Of a stretch of DNA of 64,000 bases, positions 1 to 11,069 are shown piece after piece (the stretch's first letter is position 1; each line of letters begins with the position of its first letter). The DNA is taken from contig NC_134943.1 in assembly GCF_051020765.1 (NCBI RefSeq), forward strand, positions 744,001-808,000, in the 5' to 3' direction. A program made the position numbers and the translations under genes. The notes beneath the pieces are model-generated. The model saw only the letters and a program-made list of their open reading frames with translations. It was not told where the DNA came from and made no database searches. The stretch comes from Lasioglossum baleicum (taxonomy: Eukaryota > Arthropoda > Insecta > Hymenoptera > Halictidae).

Positions 1-1109
1 AAATCGCAGTTTCTTATAATTTTTAATTTTTAATTGTTTTCGAGTATCCATATTTCCATGCGAAATAGAACTACTGTTTCGGATTTTGTTCAAATTTGGA
101 TATGTTGCAGTCTTTAGTGAAATATGAGAAAACGTATCTCAAACAATTCCTTGAAGTCTTGAAAATTGTTGGTTTTACGGACGTGTAATATGAGGTGTCA
201 CAAGTTTTTCCTTAAATTATAACGGCCAAACTAACTGTTTACCACGACACGAGCACTTCGTTTAAAATCAGGTATGAAGGGTTGGATCAGTCCGGTAGTG
301 GAGAAAGTGTAAGTGGGTGAATTAAAACCACTGGTTTAAACAGGGAAGCCGGGTTTCTGCGACTTCAAGATCACTTTTAATAATAATTTTAAACACGCGG
401 TACAAATAACTGACAATTGAGATGTCGTTTCGGAGGAACGACTCACGGTTCTCGTTTCGGAGGAACAGAGATCTCTCTCAGTCATCAATCTCGAATGTTG
501 CGGATCGGGGTCCTCGCGTAATACGCGGGCATCCCCACCATACTCTCATACTGGGGAGCTCGTTAGAAATCGTTCAAATTGAACGCGAACGGTAAAGACA
601 ATAACACGGGACGAGACGGTAGCACAATGCTTTGAACGTATTTACAATCGCGTGTCAAACACTAACAAAACGATGAAAATTAGTTTTTGGTGCTCATATA
701 CAGGGTGCTCGACATAATAAAAAGAGACACCTAGCACATATTTTTAAATTTCTTATATTTAAAGGTGGAAAGTGTACACTCCGTTATGAATAAAACCACT
801 AGAAACGGTCCTAATTCCGTCGAGTTTAGGCTTTTCTTAATCGGCAGAACGCCACGAATTGGCTCGTGTGACTTTCGTGAGGGCAGCACGGAAAATAATT
901 AAGTTCAGCATTCGCTCCTTAGCGGTTTCATGCCGAGCTACCTGGCTGGCCGGGGGATTGTCGGGCCGTGTTTATTGCACTACTATTGTGTTCTGGGCTC
1001 AGGCCTCAGTGCTCGACCCTCGGGCGTCGGTCGTGTTCATTGTAGCCTCGAGTTGGCCGAAAGTATTCATGGATTTATTCATTTTCGAGAAAATAGAATA
1101 AAAATAAAA
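1..1109. other. Unrecognised intergenic or repetitive DNA, no gene
   Basis: I find no supported gene here. The short open frames at 859-1193 overlap each other in different frames and show no recognisable motif. A 15-base word, TCGTTTCGGAGGAAC, occurs twice 28 bp apart around 425-470. Near 699 the sequence TACAGGGTG resembles the end of Tc1/mariner-type elements, but no partner end is visible. Confidence 0.5.
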
Positions 1110-1117
1110 TCACTAAC

Positions 1118-1380
1118 CAGTGTTGTGCAAAAATTCAATCGACGATTGACGACTAAATTTCTACTTCAATCGTTAATCGCGATTAACAATTAATATCCTC
1201 GTTTAGTCGTTAATTGTGGTTAACGAATAAATACCGATTGATCGTTATATTTGCGGATAAGATTAAATACTTATTAATCGTTAATTGAGGATAACGATTA
1301 AATTTCTACTTTAGTCGTTAATCGCGACTAACGATTATCAATCGTCAATCGGATGACCGATTAAATGCCCAACTCATCTG
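1118..1380. mobile_element. hAT-like MITE (non-autonomous), 263 bp
   Basis: The element begins CAGTGTTGTGCAAAAATTCA. Its other end, read on the opposite strand, begins CAGATGAGTTGGGCATTTAA, so the ends are imperfect inverted repeats of the hAT kind (CAGTG..., with a GGGCA/GTGCA block). The flanks are TCACTAAC (1110-1117) and TCACCAAC (1381-1388), an 8-bp target duplication with one mismatch, and 8 bp is the hAT length. The interior is low complexity, built from the words TTAATCG and CGATTAA on both strands, and has no coding capacity. The element type is inferred from ends and duplication length only. Confidence 0.62.
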
Positions 1381-1398
1381 TCACCAACTCCTCAAATC

Positions 1399-1697
1399 AC
1401 TCGCCGATGTCGAGCCGCTCTCGAGCCGCCCGATGTGTAACGGATAGACTTGGGATCTGTATGCATTTATAGCAAAATTGAGCAGATGAAATTGATAGTT
1501 GTTGGAAAATTTTTAAAATTGAAAATGTCAATATATGATTTCTCCTTTATTAAAATCATTAAGGAAAGGGATGACATTCTTTTGAGTTTCTATTTCTTGT
1601 AATCAACGCTGACGTTTTTTATTTTGCATACAGACCCGCTGTCTATCCGTAACACATCGGGCGGGTGGCCCGAACGTGGTCGACCTCGTCGGGCGCG
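1399..1697. mobile_element. Inverted-repeat MITE, copy 1
   Basis: Roughly 70 bp at the left (GATGTCGAGCC...GATCTGTATGCA) reappears as reverse complement at the right (TGCATACAGACCC...GTCGACC). The AT-rich centre matches the centre of the copy at 4507-4808, including the shared block around ATTGATAGTTGTTGGAAAAT. It is more diverged than the second copy. Similarity to the satellite at 4739-8398 continues a little past the right repeat (ACAGAAGCGGACAA), so the true outer limit may be larger than given. It has no coding capacity and I could not assign a superfamily. Confidence 0.55.
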
Positions 1698-2510
1698 TTC
1701 GGACAGAAGCGGACAATAATAACTCGCTCTCTTTTGTGGCAGCTAATTTCCTACATTTGCCACAAGATGGACAGATAGTCAAAGAAAGACCTTTCTCGCT
1801 GCTACCTGATCCGTCACCGATCTCTATATATACAGTCTTAAACCACCTTCCGATATCGCAGCGTCTCGGGCAGGGCCCGCCTTACTGATGAGTCCTCTAG
1901 CGGTTCAGGACTGGTCGGTCAGAGCTGTGACACACCTTTTTTGGCCATTCCGTCGCGATCCAGGCGGCGACCCTTGCAGCGACCCGTGCAGCTATTGGGT
2001 CGCTGCAAGGGTCGCTGCAAGGGTCGCTGCACGGGTCGCCGCAAGTTTCTGTGTTAAAGTCGAATAACTTTCGATAGAAAAGAGATAGAACGATGAATTT
2101 TTTTTTAAATTAAAGCTCTAACTTTGCAGAATATGCGGAAAGTAGGGAAATGATGGTACGAACGTTTTTTAACCTTGACAAAATTCGTTAAACCTGCACA
2201 ATTTCAATAAAACTTTTTTGCAACATGCTGTACATCATTTCCCGTACATTCTTCCACGCTTATTTCAAATCTGGTCTCAGAATTTGTCTACCACCTCAGG
2301 ATTTTCCAAAAAATCGAATTTTTTGTCAACGAAACATCATGAAATCATATTTTCGTTGAAATCCGATTGAGCTACACTTTTTTTTTGGGTGGTTTTATTA
2401 GGAAAGGATTGGGCTATTGCAAAATTATTTTTTTAACCTCGACCATCAACTGTATGGAGTCGAAAAATTTAAACTAATTCGTTTTTTACGTCTTTTTCGA
2501 TGAGCCGTCA
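1698..2510. other. Non-coding DNA, no gene seen
   Basis: I see no gene. The stretch is moderately GC-rich up to about 2050, where the 12-bp repeat hairpin sits, and then AT-rich with long T and A runs. Confidence 0.5.
1967..2044. repeat. 12-bp tandem repeat forming a 19-bp perfect hairpin
   Basis: Four tandem 12-mers of the form GGGTCGCTGCAA run from 1997 to 2044, with changes in the last two. The 19 bases at 1967-1985 are the exact reverse complement of 1997-2015, separated by 11 nt, so the same repeat is present in both orientations and can fold into a GC-rich stem-loop. Confidence 0.85.
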
Positions 2511-3661
2511 CACAGTGGTCTGGATTGGAAAATCGTGTGCCTTTCTGCCCAAAAACGAACTTTCTCGTATCGATATCTATAAACATTGCTTCCCAAATGT
2601 TCACAGACCTCGGAAATGAAGAAAATAGTACAATTTAATAAATATAATAGTTGCAATAAACATTGAAAATAGGACATTTTAAGAGGAGGATTTTTCACGA
2701 GAAAAATTGCTTCTCTGTGATGCGGTGCCCTGACGTTCCTATTTAATATTATCTCTCGCTTTTTTTTTTATATTGAAGAGCAGACTTTTGTGATAAAAAT
2801 CATATCTTTCTATTATTTATTAACGTAAATACTCTATTTATATAATAATGCTCAATGCCGTAAGAAAAATTTGTGAAGTCCTTTCCATTTAAGATGGTAT
2901 ATCTTTAAAGTTTAGCCGAGTTTAGCTTTCTAATTAATTGGAATATTTTTAGTACACCTTCCTTCTAAATAATCATGAAAAAATTAATTCCGCCCCTCTC
3001 CGCCCGCTCAAATTATTATTGTTTAAAGCCATTAAAGTTGGTAATAGAATGTTTGCGAGGTATATTGTTGGTACAAATTATTATCAGATGACTTCACATA
3101 GCGAAAAATGTAAGATTTTAGTGTTAAATATTGCATCCGAGGTAATTCTTTAGTATTAAAATATAATAGAAGTTTTTCAATTCTGTTTCGTTCTGATATT
3201 TCGCTCACCTCTAGTAAAATAAAGATATAAGGTAGTAGGCTCGTTTCGTTTTTTAATCATTATAAATTATTATAAAAAATATCTTTGACACGCTTGTAAT
3301 GCGTTTTTACCTTTACGGTAATTTTTTTTGTGTATGTTGATTGCAACAAGACTTCTCAAATTTATATTTTACGTATTCCATAAAACGTTACGCATGTGTG
3401 AAACATAAATATAAAAAATACATATTTAGAAAGTAAAAAATAGTATGTACGATTATATTCCAAAAATTTTTTTTTAAATCAAAAATATCAATGAAAATTT
3501 ATAAAAAATTATTGTTTAACAAATGCAAAAAATATTTAATTACCTATAGTTAAAAATGACTATTTTTTAAATATTTTTAGTGAAAATTTCATTGCAGTAT
3601 CTCTACTGGTTCAAAAGTTATAACAAAATGGCACACGATTTTCCAATCCAGACCACTGTGC
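2511..3661. mobile_element. Transib-like non-autonomous DNA transposon, 1151 bp
   Basis: The left end starts CACAGTGGTCTGGATTGGAA. The right end is its exact reverse complement over 31 bp (2511-2541 and 3631-3661). The flanks are CGTCA (2506-2510) and CGTCA (3662-3666), a perfect 5-bp target duplication. Transib elements make 5-bp GC-rich duplications, and their ends resemble the V(D)J recombination signal heptamer; here the first seven bases are exactly CACAGTG. The interior is AT-rich and no transposase frame is visible (longest ORF about 70 codons), so the element would need a transposase supplied in trans. Perfect ends and target duplication suggest a fairly recent insertion. The Transib assignment is inferred from ends and duplication length; another 5-bp-duplication family cannot be excluded. 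Confidence 0.7.
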
Positions 3662-4506
3662 GTCAGTGATTTAAATTTTGAACAAAATATGTTTATATTC
3701 CTTGGAGTTTCCACTGTAAAATGAGCCCTTCAAAAGAAATGGAGATATAAAAATTGGCGTCACAAGGAGCTGGCAACGGACGCTGTATACGACTAAATAA
3801 CCCCATTTACACCTCGAGAATAATATTAGCAACCAGTCTTGACCAACGATGCCTTTTTAAGTGAAAGGTAACAACCCTGGAACAGACATTTTCTGACGTA
3901 AGGATCGACAGCGTCGGTCCTGAAATTACATATTTCATTCACGTAGTGAAAAAACATTTTAGATTTGTCTATGTCCAACAAGTGATCCAATACACTGCCT
4001 CGTAAGTACGAGCGATAGCGGAACAGCAGTGGGTTTGGATACGATACCGTTACCGCCCACTACATACTACGCAATTGTAGGGGATGGCGGCAAGACGCCA
4101 ACACGCATGGATTCGAACTGGTGACATTGTACTTGGTGTAAGCCTGAGAAGAAGGTTCCCAGGCAGGATTACGGTGACGTGTCTAGGTGCGAATGCGCGG
4201 ACGATTGGATCAGAGTGGAGGAGGCAGGACTCGTTTCACACGCATTTTCGGCTGTATTGAAATACTTATTACAGCGGTCACACATACTACGCAGCGTGCG
4301 CCATCGAAGTCAACACATTGAGACTACGGGCGCGCGGCTGGGGTCGGGCTAGGCAGACCCAGGCAGACCCAACCCGGTAGACTCGATTTCTTTCAGTGCC
4401 GTTCCCGGGGCTGTTCTCTACAGGGAGATTTATGACAGGTCATTACTATTGAGCTGGAAGTCGACACTTCCTCGACCAACACGTTTTGACTGTAATTTTC
4501 AAATCA
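3662..4506. other. Unrecognised non-coding DNA
   Basis: I see no gene. The segment is of mixed composition. It has a short direct repeat (AGGCAGACCC twice, around 4351-4371) and a single tRNA-B-box-like word near 4110, but no complete tRNA or SINE structure can be traced. Confidence 0.45.
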
Positions 4507-4808
4507 CTCGACGAAGTCGAGCCACTCTCGGGCCGCTTGATATGTCACGAATAGACTGCGGATCTTTATGCATTTATAGCAAACTTGAGTAGATGAAATT
4601 GATAGTTGTTGGAAAATTTTTTAAATTGAAGATGTCAATATATGGTTTCTCCTCTATTAAAATCATTAAGGGAAGAGATGACATTCAATTTAGTTTCTAT
4701 TTCCTGTAATCGACGCTGACATTTTTTATTTTGCATAAAGATCCGCAGTCTATCCGTGACACACTATCAGGTGGCCCGGTGGCCCGAGAGTGGCTCGACT
4801 TCGTCGAG
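4507..4808. mobile_element. Inverted-repeat MITE, copy 2 (founder of the adjacent satellite)
   Basis: The left end CTCGACGAAGTCGAGCCACT returns as reverse complement at the right end (GGCTCGACTTCGTCGAG), and the inverted match extends inward to about 65 bp (GACTGCGGATCTTTATGCA against TGCATAAAGATCCGCAGTC). The central AT-rich part matches copy 1 at 1399-1697. From its right half onward the sequence continues directly into the ~500-bp tandem array, every unit of which carries the right-hand inverted repeat. No target duplication is evident. Confidence 0.6.
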
Positions 4809-7800
4809 CGCGTTCAGACGTCAGACAGAAGCGGACAAGTTCGTGCGAACGCAGAATTGAATCTCGAGTAGCGCGAAAACTCGCTCGCCCGAACTTGTCC
4901 GATTCTTTCCGAATCCGCCCGACGAGATCGAGACACTCCCGGGCAGCTCGAAACCCCTTGGCAGCCCGATGCACTCGGGTAGCTTGAAACGCGCTCGAGC
5001 CGAAAATTATAAATTTCAACACTCTACACCTACCGAACCTTAAAAGTAACTGGTAAATGTTTCTTTGTATGAAAGTGATGAGATTGATTTTATTTAGACT
5101 TTATGCAGCTCTCCTTGTAATATGTTAATGTATTAGCTCGTTCGGAAAGTCATTTCGTTTTCTCCTTTGCTGAAGAAACAATTCAATTCAATTTGATTTC
5201 TATTTCTTGCAATCGATATAGTAAGTTTTTATTTTGCAGGAAGATCCGCAGTCTATCCGTGACACACCATCGGGTGGCCCGGTGGCCCGAGAGTGGCTCG
5301 CCTTCGTCGAGCGCGTTCAGACGTCAGACAGAAGCGGACAAGTTCGTGCGAACGCAGAATTGAATCTCGAGTAGCGCGAAAACTCGCTCGCCCGAACTTG
5401 TCCGATTCTTTCCGAACCCGCCCGACGAGATCGAGACACTCCCGGGCAGCTCGAAACCCCTTGGCAGCCCGATGCACTCGGGTAGCTTGAAACGCGCTCG
5501 AGCCGAAAATTATCAATTTCAACACTCTACACCTACCGAACCTTAAAAGTAACTGGTAAATGTTTCTTTGTATGAAAGTGATGAGATTGATTTTATTTAG
5601 ACATTATGCAGCTCTCCTTGTAATATGTTATAATGTATTGGCTCGTTCGGAAAGTCATTTCGTTTTCTCCTTTGCTGAAGAAACAATTCAATTCAATTTG
5701 ATTTCTATTTCTTGCAATCGATATAGTAAATTTTTATTTTGCAGAAAGATCCGCAGACTATCCGTGACACACCATCGGGTGGCCTGGTGGCCCGAGGGTG
5801 GCTCGACTTCGTCGAGCGCGTTCAGACGTCAGACAGAAGCGGACAAGTTCGTGCGAACGCAGAATTGAATCTCGAGTAGCGCGAAAACTCGCTCGCCCGA
5901 ACTTGTCCGATTCTTTCCGAACCCGCCCGACGAGATCGAGACACTCCCGGGCAGCCCGATGCACTCGGGTAGCTGGAAACGCGCTCGAGCCGAAAATTAT
6001 AAATTAAGTTTCTTTTCCCTTCTACGACACATTTTTTTTGCACGAAGACGTTTCAACCCTCTACACCTACCGAACCTTAAAAGTAACTGGTAAATGTTTC
6101 TTTGTATGAAAGTGATGAGATTCATTTTATTTAGACTTTATGCAGCTCTCCTTGTAATATGTTATAATGTATTGGCTCGTTCGGAAAGTCATTTCGTTTT
6201 CTCCTTTGCTGAAGAAACAATTCAATTCAATTTGATTTCTATTTCTTGCAATCGATATAGTAAATTTTTATTTTGCAGAAAGATCCGCAGTCTATCCGTG
6301 ACACACCATCGGGTGGCCCGGTGGCCCGAGAGTGGCTCGACTTCGTCGAGCGCGTTCAGACGTCAGACAGAAGCGGACAAGTTCGTGCGAACGCAGAATT
6401 GAATCTCGAGTAGCGCGAAAACTCGCTCGCCCGAACTTGTCCGATTCTTTCCGAACCCGCCCGACGAGATCGAGACACTCCCGGGCAGCCCGATGCACTC
6501 GGGTAGCTGGAAACGCGCTCGAGCCGAAAATTATAAATTAAGTTTCTTTTCCCTTCTACGACACATTTTTTTTGCACGAAGACGTTTCAACCCTCTACAC
6601 CTACCGAACCTTAAAAGTAACTGGTAAATGTTTCTTTGTATGAAAGTGATGAGATTCATTTTATTTAGACTTTATGCAGCTCTCCTTGTAATATGTTAAT
6701 GTATTAGCTCGTTCGGAAAGTCATTTCGTTTTCTCCTTTGCTGAAGAAACAATTCAATTCAATTTGATTTCTATTTCTTGCAATCGATATAGTAAATTTT
6801 TATTTTGCAGAAAGATCCGCAGTCTATCCGTGACACACCATCGGGTGGCCCGGTGGCCCGAGAGTGGCTCGACTTCGTCGAGCGCGTTCAGACGTCAGAC
6901 AGAAGCGGACAAGTTCGTGCGAACGCAGAATTGAATCTCGAGTAGCGCGAAAACTCGCTCGCCCGAACTTGTCCGATTCTTTCCGAACCCGCCCGACGAG
7001 ATCGAGACACTCCCGGGCAGCTCGAAACCCCTTGGCAGCCCGATGCACTCGGGTAGCTGGAAACGCGCTCGAGCCGAAAATTATAAATTAAGTTTCTTTT
7101 CCCTTCTACGACACATTTTTTTTGCACGACGACGTTTCAACCCTCTACACCTACCGAACCTTAAAAGTAACTGGTAAATGTTTCTTTGTATGAAAGTGAT
7201 GAGATTCATTTTATTTAGACTTTATGCAGCTCTCCTTGTAATATGTTAATGTATTAGCTCGTTCGGAAAGTCATTTCGTTTTCTCCTTTGCTGAAGAAAC
7301 AATTCAATTCAATTTGATTTCTATTTCTTGCAATCGATATAGTAAATTTTTATTTTGCAGAAAGATCCGCAGTCTATCCGTGACACACCATCGGGTGGCC
7401 CGGTGGCCCGAGAGTGGCTCGACTTCGTCGAGCGCGTTCAGACGTCAGACAGAAGCGGACAAGTTCGTGCGAACGCAGAATTGAATCTCGAGTAGCGCGA
7501 AAACTCGCTCGCCCGAACTTGTCCGATTCTTTCCGAACCCGCCCGACGAGATCGAGACACTCCCGGGCAGCTCGAAACCCCTTGGCAGCCCGATGCACTC
7601 GGGTAGCTTGAAACGCGCTCGAGCCGAAAATTATAAATTTCAACACTCTACACCTACCGAACCTTAAAAGTAACTGGTAAATGTTTCTTTGTATGAAAGT
7701 GATGAGATTGATTTTATTTAGACTTTATGCAGCTCTCCTTGTAATATGTTATAATGTATTGGCTCGTTCGGAAAGTCATTTCGTTTTCTCCTTTGCTGAA

Positions 7801-8398
7801 GAAACAATTCAATTCAATTTGATTTCTATTTCTTGCAATCGATATAGTAAATTTTTATTTTGCAGAAAGATCCGCAGACTATCCGTGACACACCATCGGG
7901 TGGCCTGGTGGCCCGAGAGTGGCTCGACTTCGTCGAGCGCGTTCAGACGTCAGACAGAAGCGGACAAGTTCGTGCGAACGCAGAATTGAATCTCGAGTAG
8001 CGCGAAAACTCGCTCGCCCGAACTTGTCCGATTCTTTCCGAACCCGCCCGACGAGATCGAGACACTCCCGGGCAGCCCGATGCACTCGGGTAGCTGGAAA
8101 CGCGCTCGAGCCGAAAATTATAAATTAAGTTTCTTTTCCCTTCTACGACACATTTTTTTTGCACGAAGACGTTTCAACCCTCTACACCTACCGAACCTTA
8201 AAAGTAACTGTGAAATGTTTCTTTGTATGAAAATGATGAGATTGATTTTATTTAGACTTTATGCAGCTCTCCTATTGTAATATGTTAATGTATTAGCTCG
8301 TTCGGAAAGTCATTTCGTTTTCTCCTTTGCTGAAGAAATAACATTCAATTTGATTTCTATTTCTTGCAATCGATGTAGTCAATTTCTACTTTGCAGAA
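4739..8398. repeat. Tandem array, 7 units of 503-550 bp
   Basis: The landmark AGATCCGCAG recurs at 4739, 5242, 5747, 6281, 6813, 7363 and 7868, and ends with a variant at 8399, giving unit lengths 503, 505, 534, 532, 550, 505 and 531. Two indels explain the sizes: an insert of about 46 bp (AAGTTTCTTTTCCCTTCTAC...) and an 18-bp block (CTCGAAACCCCTTGGCAG) that is present or absent independently. Each unit has an AT-rich half and a GC-rich half. The GC-rich half holds the right inverted repeat of the neighbouring MITE and an internal inverted pair GGACAAGTTCG / CGAACTTGTCC. Short open frames on both strands repeat with the array and are not genes. Confidence 0.95.
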
Positions 8399-9121
8399 AG
8401 ATTCGCAGTCTAGTAATGACAAACGGAAGCATTGCCATCCCTACACGATAAACGAAATTACTTTGCGAACGACCTGATAGTATGTAGTATGTAATTTAAA
8501 TAAAAATATTAATTTTGTCAGTAAAAAGAAAGACTGCTGCTGCTACACATTTGTATAATAGACATTTACTTTAGCGACATCTACCACATAGCACGTCCTA
8601 CATTAATGCGACCTGGCGCGACCGTGTTGCCCTCTTACGGCGAGGCAAAATCGAGCCCCGTTCTCCGTGCAGTGGCGCGGCAGCAGGGATCCAAAACGCG
8701 ACATAGCTGCGGCGCAGTACAGCTGCAGAACGGAGCAGTTGGTTGTCTGGGTACTTTGCAGAAAGATTCGCAGTCTAGTAATGACAAACGGAAGCATTGC
8801 CATCCCTACACGATAAACGAAATTACTTTGCGAACGACCTGATAGTATGTAGTATGTAATTTAAATAAAAATATTAATTTTGTCAGTAAAAAGAAAGACT
8901 GCTGCTGCTACACATTTGTATAATAGACATTTACTTTAGCGACATCTACCACATAGCACGTCCTACATTAATGCGACCTGGCGCGACCGTGTTGCCCTCT
9001 TACGGCGAGGCAAAATCGAGCCCCGTTCTCCGTGCAGTGGCGCGGCAGCAGGGATCCAAAACGCGACATAGCTGCGGCGCAGTACAGCTGCAGAACGGAG
9101 CAGTTGGTTGTCTGGGTATAT
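8391..9121. repeat. 365-bp direct tandem duplication
   Basis: The segment starting TTGCAGAAAGATTCGCAGTC at 8391 recurs at 8756 with a 365-bp offset and looks near-identical throughout (GACAAACGGAAGCATTGCCA..., then TGCAGAACGGAGCAGTTGGT). The first ~20 bases of each copy are the end of the preceding satellite unit, so the duplication took the array edge with it. Open frames inside are not gene-like. Confidence 0.9.
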
Positions 9122-10861
9122 TGTGACGTGGCAGTTTTGCCAACGTCACCCGATGCCGTTTATCGGAAGACCGGGTCACCCTCTGGCAGCCTAATACGCG
9201 AGAGGCGCCGTGGCGAGCGCTCGCCCTGGGTGCGAACGAGACCCATGGGCGAGTTCTAATATTTTTGAGCGTCGCGCCAATTGCGCGACGCGTATCTGCA
9301 GGACCGTAGTCGGGCCCCTGGGGGGACCCGAAGCACCTCTCCCGCCGAGGAAAACACAGAGACCGGCGCCGGCGACAATTACAACACCGCGAGGAAAGAG
9401 GAATCGACGGGGCACAGGAAAATCAACCTGGAGGCGCCGACAAGGACGGACGATGCCAAGCAAGGAATCTCAGCTGTCTTGCCGTCGCCTCATCCGGAGA
9501 GAAACCGGATCGCTGCCGGATTGGCTCCTGTCGATCACCTCTGCGGGAAGCAGCCAATACCTACGCGACGCTGCCGGAGAACCACCGAATCGCCGAGCGC
9601 CAGGGACCGTCACGCAGGGCTAGGCCCTGTCCGAAAATCTATCCGCGATAGGTCGAACTGCGTGCGGGGGGATCAGAGCGGCAAGGGGGGGACGCTTCTC
9701 TTCCGCGTTCCCGAGACACGCAGCGAAGGATCACTTCTTCGTTGGCTCGAGACATAGAAAGTCGCGAATAGATCTTGTACAACTGCGTAATACCAAATCT
9801 TTTGTAAACCTGACGAAGTGAGCTGCCGGTTCGAGGGACGAGAACGCTGACGAACCATCGTTGCCCTGGGTAAGCTTTCGCCAGTTCTCATTTCGATAGA
9901 GTGATCTTTCTCGCGTTGGCTCGGTAGTGTGTCGTGTCCGCGATCGCGTCGTCGAATCACCAACGTGGTTTTGTAGCTGCCGGTATTTGTGACGGATTCG
10001 GTCGCATTCGCGGACGGGAGAAACCCGTCGGTCCACGGGCGTGCGGAGAAATTATGTTTTACGGGCGTTAATAGTCTCAACAGAGGTCGGACGTAGGGAT
10101 CCGCGATATCTGGACCTCGATAGTCGCGGTGACGGTGTTAGCGGAGACGAGCCACATTTCTTTTCGCGAACTTCGCACGTCGTTGTTGTGTTTCGAATCG
10201 AACCTCGAGTCGTCCCACGGTGCGACGCCGCCACGTGCTCTCGTCGTATCTCCGCGACTTGTTCTGCCGACGAGAGGCTAATAATAACGCGTATCCCATC
10301 CGAATTCGGGCGTAGAACGCGAAGATCGGGAGCGCCGACATTAACATCATGTGCTGCCGGATTCGTAGCGTATAGAAAAGGACCAGGAAAGGTCGAAGCG
10401 CGCGTACAACGAGTTGTCGTTGCCGAACACCTGTTACGCGTCGGTTAACCTCGAAACGCTGCCGGTCGCTGCCGGCTACGTCATTATAACATCGGAATAA
10501 TAAACTGTGTTAACCAAGATCGTACGAGAGTGTTTATTGCGTGAGAAACCTTCCCGCCGCGGGGAATGCCTCGTGTTCGACCCGCGTAGAACCCTGCGAC
10601 CATTAGTGAACATCTTCGCGTAATTTCGATTGTCGCAGGCTCGTATGTCGGTCTCTCTCGGTGATTATTAGCGACTTTCGCGTGGCACCTTCTGTGCCTG
10701 GCGCCCGAACTTCACGTAAGAAACCTTGAGACACGACGAGCCTGCGTACAATTTTTGTCCCGAGTGGACCACGTTTCGCGCGGCCGAACGGGGCCCGGCG
10801 GTAACGCTTGTAAATACTCGGTGTCGCTATCGTTTCGTGAGAAACGAGAAACGACGTGACA
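9122..10861 (+). mobile_element. 1.74-kb TG...CA element, copy 1 (probable solo LTR)
   Basis: The element starts TGTGACGTGGCA and ends ACGACGTGACA, flanked by ATAT on both sides (9118-9121 and 10862-10865). A diverged copy of almost the same length lies inverted at 47898-49633 and is collinear from end to end, so the whole 1.74 kb moves as a unit. TG...CA ends with 4-bp duplications fit a solo LTR of the Ty3/gypsy class. AATAAA at about 10499 could be the polyadenylation signal on the plus strand. One oddity is TGGCGCCCGAAC at 10699-10710, which looks like a primer binding site for a Lys-type tRNA but lies inside the element. An open frame at 9281-9757 is partly shared with the other copy. 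Confidence 0.7.
9281..9757 (+). other. Open frame inside the 1.74-kb element, partly conserved
   Basis: This is a 158-codon frame whose only start is TTG. From the motif NLEAPTR onward it aligns in frame with the frame at 48960-49487 (minus) of the second copy, sharing motifs such as NLEAPTR, GK-PI, RCR and DRS with apparently frame-keeping indels. Before that motif the two frames are out of register. The region is GC-rich, which favours chance open frames. No known domain is recognised. It could be a relic of an LTR-encoded protein or simply GC-rich DNA. Confidence 0.25.
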
Positions 10862-11069
10862 ATATATATATATATGTATATACGGCGAGAATTTGCTCAT
10901 ATGAACAAAACCGACGCAACACGTCGGTACGACGTTACACCTTACCCCTTGGGGGCGCGAACTTTTCCGGCGGCAACGCAGTGAAACGCGGATGCTGCTG
11001 ACGACGTGTTGGATATGGGGGGGGGGTCCGCTGAGGAAGCTCCAGAACCAACGTCGGACGACGTCACAA
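10862..11069. other. Remnant between the 1.74-kb element and the AT satellite
   Basis: The stretch begins with an (AT)n run that served as the insertion target, then moderately GC-rich DNA including a run of ten G (about 11018-11027). It ends ACGACGTCACA directly against the AT satellite. Read in reverse it starts TGTGACGTCGTCC, so it may be one end of another TG...CA element. No gene is seen. Confidence 0.4.

Noticed and set aside
690..780. TACAGGGTG... resembling a Tc1/mariner end
   Set aside because: No inverted partner or TA duplication was found nearby, so the resemblance is too short to support an element.
4080..4180. Possible minus-strand tRNA or tRNA-derived SINE (GGATTCGAACTGG word)
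   Set aside because: Only a B-box-like word fits; no A box at proper spacing and no cloverleaf could be drawn.
4750..8164. Overlapping 65-102 codon frames on both strands of the 500-bp array
   Set aside because: They are shadows of the repeat unit in several frames, with no family resemblance and no conserved start context.
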